Of a DNA stretch of 64,000 nucleotides, positions 42,333 to 51,437 are shown piece after piece; the first letter of the stretch is position 1, and every line of letters begins with the position of its first letter. The DNA is taken from NCBI GenBank assembly GCA_013327885.1, contig JABUMY010000009.1, positions 1 to 64,000 of the forward strand, written 5' to 3'. Position numbers and translations under genes: made by a program. The notes under the pieces are model-generated. The model was not told the DNA's origin and searched no databases. It saw nothing but the letters and a program-made list of their open reading frames with translations. Source of the DNA: Flavisolibacter longurius. GTDB lineage: Bacteria > Bacteroidota > Bacteroidia > Chitinophagales > Chitinophagaceae.

Positions 42333-43232
42333 TCAGGCGCTGGCAAGTTCTTCATAAGCTGCCGTCAGCGGCCGTTCAATTCCTTGTCCGCTCCATTCCG
42401 TTACTCCCGGTATTGATGTGTTTTTGATGAATTCTTCTTTTGACACGCCCCGCTTGATCTCAGCTTCGGCAAACCGCAACACTTTGTCGAGGTAGTCCTG
42501 GAACTTTTTCAGGTTTTCGGCAGAACCGGTTTCTTCGCCGGGGTTCAGCGAATGGCCAAATATGTAAAGCGTGTCCTTCGTTCCTTTCTTTTGCACCAGC
42601 TCCAGCACATTGATCCAGTTGCGCATATTGGCGCCGGCGCTGCGGTCCACAAAGGGGTGGCGCTTGTTAAAAAGAAGGTCGCCCATGTGCATGATGTTGG
42701 GCCCTTTAAAATGATACACCGCATCGCCGTTGGTATGACCGGCACCAAAATAATAAGCTTCGATCTTTTCATCGCCGAGTTTTAGTTCAAGCGATTTGTC
42801 GAAGGTTTTATCCGGAAACAATTGTTTGTCTACAGTGTTTTGCTTTTCAGCCGTTGCTTTTTGATTTGCCAATGAATTATGGTGCGCCACCACATGCTCC
42901 ACGATGCCTTTAAAGGCAATGTTGCCCGAAGAATGATCGCCGTGGTGGTGTGTGTTCAGCAGGAAGCGAAACGGTGAGTCTTGCTGCTTTTTTATTTCTT
43001 CAATAAAGTGGGCGGAGGTATCGGGGAACTGCGAATCGATGGCGAGAATGCCGTCTTTCGAAAGCAAAAATCCGATGGTGCCGCCTCGCTCCGTAAAGAT
43101 GCCAACGTTGTTGCGCAGCATTTTAATGTTGAAGGCCGTTGGCCCGAAAAACGAAGCCAGTGCTTTTTGTTGCAGGAGGAGAGCAGCACCTGCCATAAGG
43201 CCGGTATGGCGAAGAAAATTTCGTCTGTGCAT
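42333..43232 (-). CDS. MBL-fold metallo-hydrolase with twin-arginine signal
   Basis: This 299-residue protein begins with RRNFLR and a hydrophobic stretch, a plausible Tat signal peptide (about 1-27). The metallo-beta-lactamase core has HHHGDH (95-100), the later ligand in GAGHTNGDAVYHF, IMHMGDLLFNKRHPFVD (about 182-197) and HSLNPGEE. It should act in the periplasm as a two-metal hydrolase; subgroup and substrate are unclear. There is no carbapenemase signature that I can point to. It is transcribed alone. Confidence 0.86.
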   Translation of the reverse strand: MHRRNFLRHTGLMAGAALLLQQKALASFFGPTAFNIKMLRNNVGIFTERGGTIGFLLSKDGILAIDSQFPDTSAHFIEEIKKQQDSPFRFLLNTHHHGDHSSGNIAFKGIVEHVVAHHNSLANQKATAEKQNTVDKQLFPDKTFDKSLELKLGDEKIEAYYFGAGHTNGDAVYHFKGPNIMHMGDLLFNKRHPFVDRSAGANMRNWINVLELVQKKGTKDTLYIFGHSLNPGEETGSAENLKKFQDYLDKVLRFAEAEIKRGVSKEEFIKNTSIPGVTEWSGQGIERPLTAAYEELASA

Positions 43233-43381
43233 GGGTCAATTTTTAATAAGGAAATGTACCATTTTTTATACCGGGAAAACAACCGGCAGGCCGCTTTGTT
43301 GCCGATAGGAGGGTGGTTTGCCTTAGGATTTTTCCTTCGCCTTTTAGATGTTGGTACAACGAGTTCTGAAATTTCAACCTT

Positions 43382-44686
43382 TCAGGGTAATGGCTCTTTT
43401 GTGGCCGGGGTGAGAATGCTAAAGCCGGATTCCTGTGCAGGTAACTCTTTTTGTCGTTGTAATGGCAGGCGTTTGCCATAGGTTAGTTGTCGCCAGATCC
43501 ATTCCACCGGGCCATATTGAAACTGGCGCAACCACCACTTGCTGAAGAAGGCTTGCAAGGTATAAACCACTAAAACAAGGCTAAAAAGAAACACGAGTCC
43601 AAACTGCTGCCCCAGGCCAAGCCCAATGTTATAAAACAGCAAGATCCCGATAAGGGTTTGCGAAAGATAGGTGGTAAGGGCCATCCGTCCCGCACGGGCA
43701 AAAAAGGTGAGTGCTTGCGGGTACCTGGTATACAGCAAACCAATGGTGGCAGCATAAGCAAGGGCAAGCGGTACCACGCTCAAGGCATACGAAACTGTAT
43801 CGGCTAAACCCCAGGCGCTGGTGAACACAGCCTTTTCGTCGTGTTCAAAATAGGCCATGGCAATGCTGAACGGAATCCCTACGCCGTAGCCCCACTGCAT
43901 TGTCTTTTTTAGCAAGCGTTTGTGTTCAGCAAGGCGAGCATAGATCATTTTCCGGCCGGCAAAAAGTCCCAGTAAAAAAACACCCAATACTTTGGGCAGC
44001 CGGTTTGAATCAAAAAGGTAATAAAAGCGAAAAGTCCACCCGCTTTCCAGCCAGGCACGCCACTCCCGCCACCCGCTGTTTTCGGTGAACAAAAAGCTTC
44101 GCCAGTTTTGTTCGGTAATACCGTTCTCTGTATCAATGGCAACGCCGATCGGCTGGAGGAACTGTGCAGGAGAGGCCTGCAGCCAAAGCTTCACGATATC
44201 GATTACGATCGGAGAAAGAATCAGTGCAAAGGCCCAGATCAAAACTGTTCGATTGGTACAGTTACGAAAGAGTGGCAACAAAGCTCCCAGCACTGCATAC
44301 AGCAGTAAAATGTCGCCTTCCCAAAGAAGAAAAAGGTGTGCTGCGCCGATTAGGAACAACACCAGCAAACGCCGGTAAAACAAAGCCGTTGTGTTGTGGC
44401 CCTTTTGTTCGCCACGCCGTAAAAGAATGCTGAAGCCAATGCCAAACAGGAAAGAAAAAAGCGAATAGAATTTTCCTTCCACGAAAATGATTTGCAGGTA
44501 ATCGGCGATGCGATCTACAGGATAGGAAGCGAATTTTTGCTGCTGCGCTTCTTCCAGGAAACCATACCCGCTGAAGCCGTAAATGTTATTGAGAAAAATG
44601 CCAATCAGCGCAAGGCCACGCATTACATCCAGCACCTGCGCCCGCTCGGAATTTTGTATTGGCGATGAAGGCGAAACATGTTGCAT
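43382..44686 (-). CDS. DUF418 family membrane protein
   Basis: This 434-residue polytopic protein begins with the family's conserved cytoplasmic patch RAQVLDVMRGLALIGIFLNNI (about 15-35). It has many membrane helices and ends with the DUF418 domain carrying QFGPVEWIWR-like QYGPVEWIWRQLTYGK near 400. DUF418 proteins are bacterial multi-spanning membrane proteins of unknown function, possibly acyltransferase-like. The length is standard. A 133-nt gap to the upstream tail-fibre-like gene has no supportable ORF. Confidence 0.88.
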   Translation of the reverse strand: MQHVSPSSPIQNSERAQVLDVMRGLALIGIFLNNIYGFSGYGFLEEAQQQKFASYPVDRIADYLQIIFVEGKFYSLFSFLFGIGFSILLRRGEQKGHNTTALFYRRLLVLFLIGAAHLFLLWEGDILLLYAVLGALLPLFRNCTNRTVLIWAFALILSPIVIDIVKLWLQASPAQFLQPIGVAIDTENGITEQNWRSFLFTENSGWREWRAWLESGWTFRFYYLFDSNRLPKVLGVFLLGLFAGRKMIYARLAEHKRLLKKTMQWGYGVGIPFSIAMAYFEHDEKAVFTSAWGLADTVSYALSVVPLALAYAATIGLLYTRYPQALTFFARAGRMALTTYLSQTLIGILLFYNIGLGLGQQFGLVFLFSLVLVVYTLQAFFSKWWLRQFQYGPVEWIWRQLTYGKRLPLQRQKELPAQESGFSILTPATKEPLP

Positions 44687-44819
44687 TTCAAACGTAATAT
44701 TACAGGTTTACGGTTTATTCCTTTGCATTCGCTGTGAATGTATTCGGCACAGGGAATCTTGCAGTCGATAGCTGAAATAATTTCCGATACAACGGAAGCA
44801 TACAGGCTTGTTTTTTTCA

Positions 44820-46001
44820 TCAATCGTTCTGATAGGCAACAAAGCTGAAACCGCCGTCTAGTTTTTCGCCATCGGATGAACTGCTGTTGAAAAACCGCAC
44901 CCGGTATTTTGTTGAGCCTGCCGGCCAGTTCTCTACGTTAGGATAAGCAATATATCCGCCCTGGTATTCATTCATGGTTACGACAAGAACCGTATTGGAC
45001 CCAAATTGGGGACAGTCAATTTCGTAGTCACCTCTCGCAAGCCTCACCACCGTAAAATTGGGCGTACCGGAATACGAATTAGCCATAAATTTCACCCGCC
45101 CGTAGCAAACCGGCAATAAATTTTTTGCTCCCGAAACCGTTCTTGTCATTTTTCCATTTGCCGGCAGGTTCATTCCATTTTCATCCACTACCACCTGATT
45201 GGCGCCTTGTGTCCGAACAATAAATCGTCCGGTGGTATTGGTGCTATACGTGCCTACACGAATGTCGTCGCCGCTGAGCTGAACAAATCCTTTGTCAACG
45301 CCTTCGTTCTGCAATTGCAAAGTTGGATTGGTAGCATTGATCAAGGCATTGCCGGCTACGTGCAGCCGTTCGGCTGGTTGCACCGTTCCAATACCGACGT
45401 TGCCCGCCTGCGTGATGGCCAACTGAGAGCCACCGATACCGTTTGTCGAGATACGAAAATAATCACCAAAGAACGGGCTGCTTGAATAGCCAATAAACCC
45501 CTTGTCAACATTAGCGATGGAAAATTTCAGGCCTTGATTTTCCACCGTGCTGCCCGATGCCGCCGGCATATTGAACAGCACACTGTTTTCGAACAGGCCT
45601 GTCCGTGACAGCCGTAATTGCCCGTTGGAAATGTGCAGCTTTTCTGTTGGTGTTGTGGTGCCTATGCCAACAAATCCACTGTTAGTATTGGAAATGCTGG
45701 TGCCGTTTGCTGTCCACGACGAGGCGCCGCCGGCGGCCAATTCCGTCCATGCGGTACCGTTATAAAACCAAAAGCTGGAGGTGGTGTTGTCAAAGACAAG
45801 CAAGCCTTTTACCACGTTTGCAATGGCTGTGCGCTGGGCGGAGGTCATGCGGGGAACCAGCATTCCTTTATCCGTGCTTTTGACATCCAGCATGGCACTG
45901 CTGGCCGGTGCACTGCCATCGGTTGTAATGGCAACACCTTGCTGCTGTGCGATGGCAGCAGTGGTAATCAAAAAGGAAAGAAAAAGAAGACCCGTTTTCA
46001 T
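44820..46001 (-). CDS. Secreted tail-fibre-like protein (GIGTTTP repeats)
   Basis: This 393-residue protein has a signal peptide (1-18) and the start QQGVAITTDGSAPASSAMLDVKS, then MLVPRMTSAQRTAI and WFYNGTAWTEL. These elements are typical of Bacteroidota secreted structural proteins. The repeated GIGTTTPTEKLHI and GIGTVQPAERLHV motifs (about 115 and 195) resemble phage tail-spike stalks. The C-terminal 100 residues look like an independent beta domain. There is no T9SS sorting tail. It may be a trimeric surface fibre, but its ligand is unknown. Confidence 0.75.
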   Translation of the reverse strand: MKTGLLFLSFLITTAAIAQQQGVAITTDGSAPASSAMLDVKSTDKGMLVPRMTSAQRTAIANVVKGLLVFDNTTSSFWFYNGTAWTELAAGGASSWTANGTSISNTNSGFVGIGTTTPTEKLHISNGQLRLSRTGLFENSVLFNMPAASGSTVENQGLKFSIANVDKGFIGYSSSPFFGDYFRISTNGIGGSQLAITQAGNVGIGTVQPAERLHVAGNALINATNPTLQLQNEGVDKGFVQLSGDDIRVGTYSTNTTGRFIVRTQGANQVVVDENGMNLPANGKMTRTVSGAKNLLPVCYGRVKFMANSYSGTPNFTVVRLARGDYEIDCPQFGSNTVLVVTMNEYQGGYIAYPNVENWPAGSTKYRVRFFNSSSSDGEKLDGGFSFVAYQND

Positions 46002-46322
46002 GGTTTATGCGTTTTAGAATTTTCTTTTTGGAATAAAAAAATCTTCAGTAAGGTGTGTTTCCGTGCCGGTTTTCTATTTCAGAGGATGCGTTGGAAATGG
46101 CTTTGTGACCATTCATAAAGGTAGCGAGGTGAATAAACAGGAGCCTACCCTGATGATGTGATGCTTTGGAAGAAAAGGTTGAGGATAAGGTTTAGGTTGA
46201 GGGTAAGGATGAAGAGTTATCGGTTATTGAGTTAGTAAGTTATTGCAGTAATTGGAAAGGGAAACTTGGTAAGCTAGTAGCTCATAGCTCATAGCTCGTG
46301 GCTCGCTGCTCACGGCTCACCG
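46002..46322. repeat. Gap with two degenerate repeat tracts
   Basis: 46176-46215 consists of GGTTGAGGATAAGG/GGTTTAGG words. 46270-46321 is a run of GCTCATAGCTCATAGCTCGTGGCTC words reaching the MFS stop codon. No ORF is supported in the remaining gap. Confidence 0.6.
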
Positions 46323-47564
46323 TTAATACTCAAACTTTCTCAATGCCTTCGACCGGAACCAGGTGAGTGCAACCACAAGTACCGTCATGCTGCCGCCGAA
46401 AATGACAGCCGGCACGGCGCCGCCAAAAATCCGCGCCGTAAAGCCGCTTTCAAACTGGCCCAATTCGTTGGAAGAATTGACAAACATCGAATTGACCGCA
46501 CTAACGCGGCCACGCATTTCGTCGGGTGTAGTTAGTTGCAGTACGGTACTGCGAATCACTACGCTGATGCCATCGAGGGCACCGGCCAGCATCAGGGCGG
46601 CGAAAGAGATCCAGTAAATACGGCTTAGCCCAAAAAGAATGATGCAAAGCCCAAAGCCACCAATGGCCCAGAACAGCTTGTAGCCCTGTCGCCGGGTGAT
46701 GGGTGCCAGCGTAATGGAAACGATCATAATGGCCGAGCCAATGTCCATGGCCGCATTGAGCCAGCCAAAACCAACCGGCCCAACCTTCAGCACCTGGTCG
46801 GCAAACTCCGGTATCAGGGCAACGGCACCGCCAAACAACACGGCAAACAGGTCAAGTGAAATGGTGCTCAGCAAGATCTTATTGTTGAAAACAAACTGCA
46901 GTCCTTCCTTTACGCTGTCCCAGGTTTTGGTGGCAAGGTTGGTTTGCACCACTGGTTTTTTAGCGATCCGCGACAGGATAAAGGTTGCTATCGCCGTCAG
47001 GCAAAAAATAACAATGAACGTTACATGGGCGCCAAAGCCTGCAATCAGAAAACCGGCGGAAGCATGACCTAAGATAGAGGCTGCCAGCCAGGAGGTGGAC
47101 GAAAGCGATGCGGCAAAGCGCAGCACGTCTTTCGGCACCAATTGCGCAATGATGGCACTGGAGGTAGGACCGGCAAAAGCACGGATCACACCGGAGAAAA
47201 AAATAATGATATAAAACAGGAGCGCTGTGCTGCCCGGGCTGATGCGGGCTTGCATAAAGGGCGAGGTGACAAGGATAAGTGCCAGTACGCATAGCGCATA
47301 GGAGCCAATGCCCTTTAACAGCAAGGTGCGTTTGTCCGAACGATCAATAACATGGCCGGCATAAAGGGCCAGCGCAAACACCGGCACAAACTCCGAGAGG
47401 CCGACAATGCCAATGGAAAAAGAGCTTTTGGTAAGCTGGAACAAGTGATAAGCTACCACCGTTGCCACCATGCGGAGCGACATGGTATAGAAAAACCGGC
47501 ACAGCAGAAAAAGGCGGAATTCCTTGTGGTTAAGTGGCGACAGGCTTTGCTTTTGAAACTGCAT
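46323..47564 (-). CDS. Major facilitator superfamily transporter
   Basis: This 413-residue protein has about 12 membrane helices. An MFS loop 2-3 motif is seen as GHVIDRSDKRTLLLKG (about 65-80) and a second-half counterpart TPDEMRGRVSAVNSMFVNSSNELG near 350. This pattern resembles the MFS_3/EntS-like exporters. The likely role is proton-driven efflux of a small molecule, but the substrate cannot be inferred. It begins 3 nt after the PAP2 phosphatase stop codon, so the two are co-expressed. Confidence 0.86.
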   Translation of the reverse strand: MQFQKQSLSPLNHKEFRLFLLCRFFYTMSLRMVATVVAYHLFQLTKSSFSIGIVGLSEFVPVFALALYAGHVIDRSDKRTLLLKGIGSYALCVLALILVTSPFMQARISPGSTALLFYIIIFFSGVIRAFAGPTSSAIIAQLVPKDVLRFAASLSSTSWLAASILGHASAGFLIAGFGAHVTFIVIFCLTAIATFILSRIAKKPVVQTNLATKTWDSVKEGLQFVFNNKILLSTISLDLFAVLFGGAVALIPEFADQVLKVGPVGFGWLNAAMDIGSAIMIVSITLAPITRRQGYKLFWAIGGFGLCIILFGLSRIYWISFAALMLAGALDGISVVIRSTVLQLTTPDEMRGRVSAVNSMFVNSSNELGQFESGFTARIFGGAVPAVIFGGSMTVLVVALTWFRSKALRKFEY

Positions 47565-47567
47565 CGG

Positions 47568-48239
47568 TTAGCGGGTGGGGGATGAAACACTGGCCGTCGC
47601 TTCTGTTTGTGACTTTCGTTTCTTTTTGCGGTAGCGATCGTAAATAACCAGCGCCAGGTAAGACGATACAATGCCGATAACGGTTCCGGCCAGTACATCC
47701 GTAACAAAATGCTGCGCCAGGTAAACCCGCGAATAACCCACCAGGAAAGCGATCAGAGGGAAAAGGTAGACGGCAAATTTGCGCTTCACCATATAATTAA
47801 AGAGAAGTGCAAAAGTAAAAGCCGTGCTGGTATGGCCGGAAGGAAAACTGTTGCTGTAGGCATCGCGGCCTGTCATTAGGGGCACAGCACGGGCCGTGTC
47901 TTCCAGTAGTCGAAGCGGACGCGGTGTTCCTTCGAATATCACCCGTTTGCCAAAATGCGTAATAAAGGTGCAGATGATCAGGGCTGCTAATACGGCAATA
48001 AAAAAATCGCGGCGATAAAGCAGGGTGTAAAGAAAAATGGGTACCCAAATAAGGCCATCACCCAGGTAGGTAAAATAGTTGAAAAAATAGTCGGCCTGCG
48101 GCGAATGATTGCCGTTGATCATCAGGAAGGACTGGTCTTTTCCATAGATGGCAACAAAGATGCTGAGCAGCACGGCAAGCATGGTGCTGAAAAGGACTGC
48201 CGCCCGGAAATACTGATATTCTTTACTTTGCAGTTTCAT
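47568..48239 (-). CDS. PAP2-family lipid phosphatase
   Basis: This 223-residue membrane protein has the three PAP2 motifs: KRVIFEGTPRP (about 97-107), PSGHTS (about 133-138) and SRVYLAQHFVTD (about 168-179). At least five membrane helices surround them. It dephosphorylates lipid phosphates such as undecaprenyl diphosphate or phosphatidic acid. It is transcribed divergently from the sugar epimerase, and its stop is followed 3 nt later by the MFS gene, suggesting an envelope-lipid context. Confidence 0.9.
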   Translation of the reverse strand: MKLQSKEYQYFRAAVLFSTMLAVLLSIFVAIYGKDQSFLMINGNHSPQADYFFNYFTYLGDGLIWVPIFLYTLLYRRDFFIAVLAALIICTFITHFGKRVIFEGTPRPLRLLEDTARAVPLMTGRDAYSNSFPSGHTSTAFTFALLFNYMVKRKFAVYLFPLIAFLVGYSRVYLAQHFVTDVLAGTVIGIVSSYLALVIYDRYRKKKRKSQTEATASVSSPTR

Positions 48240-48250
48240 AATTAAGGGAG

Positions 48251-48258
48251 CAAAGTTA
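48251..48258 (-). promoter_or_regulatory. Candidate -7 box of the PAP2-MFS transcript
   Basis: TAACTTTG on the minus strand, 11 nt upstream of the PAP2 start codon. A CAAA complement lies 22 nt beyond, inside the epimerase gene, slightly over the usual spacing. Confidence 0.4.
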
Positions 48259-48268
48259 AAATCAACAA

Positions 48269-49255
48269 ATGAGCCAGTACCAAAAACATTATCTGATCAC
48301 AGGCGGGGCGGGATTTATCGGCAGTCATCTGGTGAATGCGTTGAAAGAAGAGAAGGATCTGCTCATTACCGTTATCGACAACTTTGACCCTTTTTATCAC
48401 CGGCAGATAAAATTGCTGAACACGGAAAGCTGGGAAAACTATTCCAACGTACTTCTTTTTGACCGGGATATTGTTTCGCTGACGGCTGTTGAACTGGAAA
48501 AAATCCTTCCGCAGCCCGTGGATGTGATCATTCACCTGGCGGCCAGGGCGGGTGTGCGGCCCAGCATTTCTGACCCCGTAGGCTACCAGCAAACCAACGT
48601 AGTGGGTACGCAGATGCTGCTTGATTTTGCGAGGCGAACTGGCGTGCCGCAATTTGTATTTGCTTCCAGCAGCAGCGTGTACGGCGTCAATAAAAACCTG
48701 CCCTGGACCGAAGAAGAAAAGCTGCAACCCATATCCCCTTATGCCATGACCAAACTGGCCGGAGAAATGGCCGGGCATGTGGCCAGTCACCTTACCAGTT
48801 TGCGCTTTGTGGCCCTGCGCTTTTTTACGGTATACGGTCCTGCACAGCGGCCCGACCTGGCCATTCATAAATTTATCCGCGCCATTGCGCAGGGTGAGGC
48901 CATTCCTGTTTATGGTGATGGCTCTACCAGCCGCGATTATACATTTGTGGATGATATTGTAAAAGGTATTTTGGCTGCAATCCGGTATGATGCTTCCCGT
49001 TTTGAGATCATCAACCTGGGCAACCATTATTCCATTTCGCTGAACGAATTGATTCAAACCATAGAAGAAGTGACCGGCAGAAAAGCTGTCATTAATCGCC
49101 TGCCCGAGCAGGAAGGTGATGTGCCCCATACCTATGCCGATATCAGCAAAGCACAGCGTTTGCTGCACTACCAGCCATCTACCAACATAAAAGAAGGAAT
49201 TGAACGCTTTTACCAGTGGTTCTTGCAAAACAGGGAGTTGCTGCTGGTGCCTTAG
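48269..49255 (+). CDS. NAD-dependent sugar-nucleotide epimerase (UDP-glucuronate 4-epimerase-like)
   Basis: This 328-residue short-chain dehydrogenase/reductase has the N-terminal NAD site ITGGAGFIGSHLVN (about 9-22) and the DNFDPFYHRQIKLLN segment typical of UDP-glucuronate 4-epimerases (about 34-48). SSSSVYG lies near 125, and the catalytic YxxxK is YAMTK (about 153-157). It interconverts UDP-glucuronate and UDP-galacturonate or a close relative. Divergent from PAP2 and upstream of the glycosyltransferase, it fits an exopolysaccharide or lipid-sugar context. Confidence 0.86.
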   Translation: MSQYQKHYLITGGAGFIGSHLVNALKEEKDLLITVIDNFDPFYHRQIKLLNTESWENYSNVLLFDRDIVSLTAVELEKILPQPVDVIIHLAARAGVRPSISDPVGYQQTNVVGTQMLLDFARRTGVPQFVFASSSSVYGVNKNLPWTEEEKLQPISPYAMTKLAGEMAGHVASHLTSLRFVALRFFTVYGPAQRPDLAIHKFIRAIAQGEAIPVYGDGSTSRDYTFVDDIVKGILAAIRYDASRFEIINLGNHYSISLNELIQTIEEVTGRKAVINRLPEQEGDVPHTYADISKAQRLLHYQPSTNIKEGIERFYQWFLQNRELLLVP

Positions 49256-49258
49256 AGG

Positions 49259-49412
49259 CAGTTCACAAGTTTACAGGTTCACGTGTTCACAAGTTGAACA
49301 GCCCATGCAGGCTATAGGAAGGAGGCGTGAAAAGTAATGATCCTTCGGTTTCACGTCTGCCGTCTCTCGTCTGACGTTTAACGTTTCCCGTCTCACGTCT
49401 CACGTCCTACAC
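49259..49412 (+). repeat. Degenerate TTCACAAGTT and TCTCACGTC-word tracts
   Basis: 49259-49300 carries GTTCACAAGTTTACAGG-type words. 49347-49412 is a chain of TCACGTCTGCCGTCTC, TCGTCTGACGTTTAACG and TCTCACGTC words that ends in the C-terminal codons of the glycosyltransferase on the other strand. Confidence 0.6.
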
Positions 49413-50372
49413 CGTTATCTCCAGCGTTTGCGGTGCTTTTTCCTTGACATGGACCTTACGTACCTGGTAGGTTTTTTTGCTTTGCGATTCGTAGTAGGTA
49501 CGAACGGCTATCTCAGCCAAAATACCAATGGTAATAAGTTGTACGCCACCCAAAAGAAAAATCAGCCCAAGGATCAGGATCGGTTTACCCCAGATGTCCT
49601 GTCCCAGAATTTTTAATACAAGCAGGTAAAGGTTGATCAGCAGGCCAAGACCAAAGGAAACAAAACCAATGGGGCCAAACAGGTGCATGGGCTTTTGCAT
49701 ATAACGGCGGAAAAACACCATCAGCACCAGGTCCGACAACACCCGGAAGGTGCGGCCGATACCATACTTGCTTTGGCCAAAACGGCGGGGGTGGTGCTTT
49801 ACATCCACCTGCGTCATCCGTGCGCCCTGGAGCTTGGCCAGCACCGGAATAAAGCGGTGCAATTCGCCGTAAAGACCCAAGTCGTCGGCAATTTCTTTGC
49901 GGAAAACTTTTAGCGTACAGCCGTAATCTTTAATGTAAACACCTGTCATGCGACGAATAATGGCATTGGCAATCTTGCTCGGTATTTTGCGCAGCAGGGC
50001 ACCATCTTTCCGGTTCTTGCGGTTGCCGGCAACCACGTCCCAGTCTTCGCGTTTGAGCAGGTCCAGCATGAAAGGAATATCCGAAGGATCATTTTGCAGG
50101 TCACCGTCCAGCAGGGCCACATAGCGGCCGTTGGCGTGGTCAATGCCGGCTGTCATTGCTGTGCTCTGGCCATAATTTTTGCGGAGTTCCACCAGCATGG
50201 TGCGGTCGTCGGCATTTTCAACAATGCGCTTGCGGGTGGCATCGGAGGAGCCGTCATCCACTAAAATCACTTCATAATCAAAATCCTTCAGGGAAGCCCG
50301 AACGGTTTCCAGCAGGGGCTGGATATTGTCTTCTTCATTCATCACCGGGATGACAAGCGAAAGTTCTCTCAT
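49407..50372 (-). CDS. Family 2 glycosyltransferase, dolichyl/undecaprenyl-phosphate sugar synthase type
   Basis: 321 residues from the ATG at 50372. A GT-A domain begins SLVIPVMNEEDNI, then VDDGSSDATRKRIV (about 38-51) and the DxD region LLDGDLQNDP (about 87-96). Two C-terminal membrane helices (about 225-250 and 260-290) resemble GtrB/ArnC-like enzymes that transfer a sugar to a polyprenyl phosphate. The pathway is probably modification of LPS or a surface polymer. The C-terminal tail overlaps a repeat tract, so its last ten residues are probably not conserved. Confidence 0.88.
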   Translation of the reverse strand: MRELSLVIPVMNEEDNIQPLLETVRASLKDFDYEVILVDDGSSDATRKRIVENADDRTMLVELRKNYGQSTAMTAGIDHANGRYVALLDGDLQNDPSDIPFMLDLLKREDWDVVAGNRKNRKDGALLRKIPSKIANAIIRRMTGVYIKDYGCTLKVFRKEIADDLGLYGELHRFIPVLAKLQGARMTQVDVKHHPRRFGQSKYGIGRTFRVLSDLVLMVFFRRYMQKPMHLFGPIGFVSFGLGLLINLYLLVLKILGQDIWGKPILILGLIFLLGGVQLITIGILAEIAVRTYYESQSKKTYQVRKVHVKEKAPQTLEITV

Positions 50373-50380
50373 ACAGTCGG

Positions 50381-50409
50381 CAAAAGTACAGCAAACGGCA
50401 ATCGGCAAA
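50381..50409 (-). promoter_or_regulatory. Promoter of the polyprenyl-phosphate glycosyltransferase
   Basis: On the minus strand TTTG (50406-50409) is followed after 17 nt by TACTTTTG (50381-50388), an exact TAnnTTTG. The box ends 8 nt before the start codon. Confidence 0.55.
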
Positions 50410-50411
50410 CG

Positions 50412-51314
50412 TTAAACGTGTGCAGGGGCCGGCTTCGTTCCGGAGAAGCCTGCCAGTTCTCCTTTTGCAAGGGCTGCCATATAGGTTGCCAGTCTTGTTT
50501 CGCCAACAAGGGATGCCACGGTATCGTGTTTCATCACAGCTGTAAAAAACGCCAGCTTATCGTACATGTTTTTGGAGAAAAGCTTTACCAGCGGCAAACT
50601 AGCCTGTACAAGGCCGATGGGCACTTTTCGTACTTTTTTCCGGGGATTGATCGCCTGTTGAATGATCTCGTTGATGCCGTGGCGGGTGAGCACTTCTTTG
50701 CCACCGGCTTCGATAACGGCATTGGGCTGTTGGATGGCGTCTATACAGATTTGTGCAAGATCGCCTTCGTAGATCGGGTTTGTTTGCTTGTCGCCTTTGC
50801 CCATGGTAACCAGCATTCCCTTTTTTGCCATCTGGGCCAGGTCAATAAAGGCACTGAAAAGCGCCGGGGGCTTGATGATGGCGTAGTCCAGTCCTGAAGC
50901 CTTCAGCTTTTCGGAAAACTGGTGGTGAACGGAAAAATAGTCAAGCTCGGGGTAATGTTCGGCACCAAACGCCGATATGTAAATAAATTTTTTTACCCCG
51001 CAGTTTATGGCATCAGTAAGAATGTTGCTGTTCGTATCCAGGTCAATTTGCCGGAAGCTGGCCTTGCTGTACTCATTGGGCGAAACAGATTTGCCCAAGG
51101 CAGAAATAACTATGTCAAAACCTTGGCAGGTACCCGCCGGCAAATAGGCGTTGCCAACATCGCAAACCACCACGTTAGCTGTTACGTCTTTTAATACAGT
51201 TTTTCTTTTTTCGTTGCGCACGACAGCGGTGACGGTAAAGCCACGTTTTACTGCTGATTTTGCGATTTGCCGGCCCAGGTTACCGGTGGCGCCAAAAAGA
51301 AGAATGTTTTGCAT
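50412..51314 (-). CDS. NmrA/SDR-like NAD(P)-binding protein
   Basis: 300 residues from the ATG at 51314, with a Rossmann signature LLFGATGNLGRQIAKSA (about 5-21). Then VVRNEKRK, VISALGKSVSP (about 71-81) and YISAFGAEHYPEL (about 114-126) follow the atypical SDR/NmrA-like pattern without a typical catalytic YxxxK. It may be an oxidoreductase or a redox-sensing regulator; the ligand is unknown. It is divergent in function from its neighbours. A 39-nt gap separates it from the glycosyltransferase start. Confidence 0.82.
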   Translation of the reverse strand: MQNILLFGATGNLGRQIAKSAVKRGFTVTAVVRNEKRKTVLKDVTANVVVCDVGNAYLPAGTCQGFDIVISALGKSVSPNEYSKASFRQIDLDTNSNILTDAINCGVKKFIYISAFGAEHYPELDYFSVHHQFSEKLKASGLDYAIIKPPALFSAFIDLAQMAKKGMLVTMGKGDKQTNPIYEGDLAQICIDAIQQPNAVIEAGGKEVLTRHGINEIIQQAINPRKKVRKVPIGLVQASLPLVKLFSKNMYDKLAFFTAVMKHDTVASLVGETRLATYMAALAKGELAGFSGTKPAPAHV

Positions 51315-51393
51315 ACTGAAAGCTAAAAACAATGATGGCGGCTGCAAAGTGCATCTTTTTCAGAAAGGCAAAATCAGCGTATGAACTGCATAA

Positions 51394-51421
51394 AAAAAGG
51401 CTGCCCGACGGCAGCCTTTTT
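51394..51421 (-). terminator. Terminator of the porin-family gene
   Basis: A 12-bp stem (51394-51405 with 51410-51421) has a 4-nt loop and A/T tracts on both sides, 17 nt beyond the minus-strand stop codon at 51438. Confidence 0.88.
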
Positions 51422-51437
51422 CCAGTGATAAAATTGT

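Noticed and set aside
44623-44820. 65-codon frame between the tail-fibre-like gene and the DUF418 gene
   Set aside because: It overlaps the DUF418 start region by over 60 nt and has no recognisable motif.
48242-49228. 328-codon frame antisense to the epimerase gene
   Set aside because: The epimerase on the other strand has clear motifs; this frame has none.
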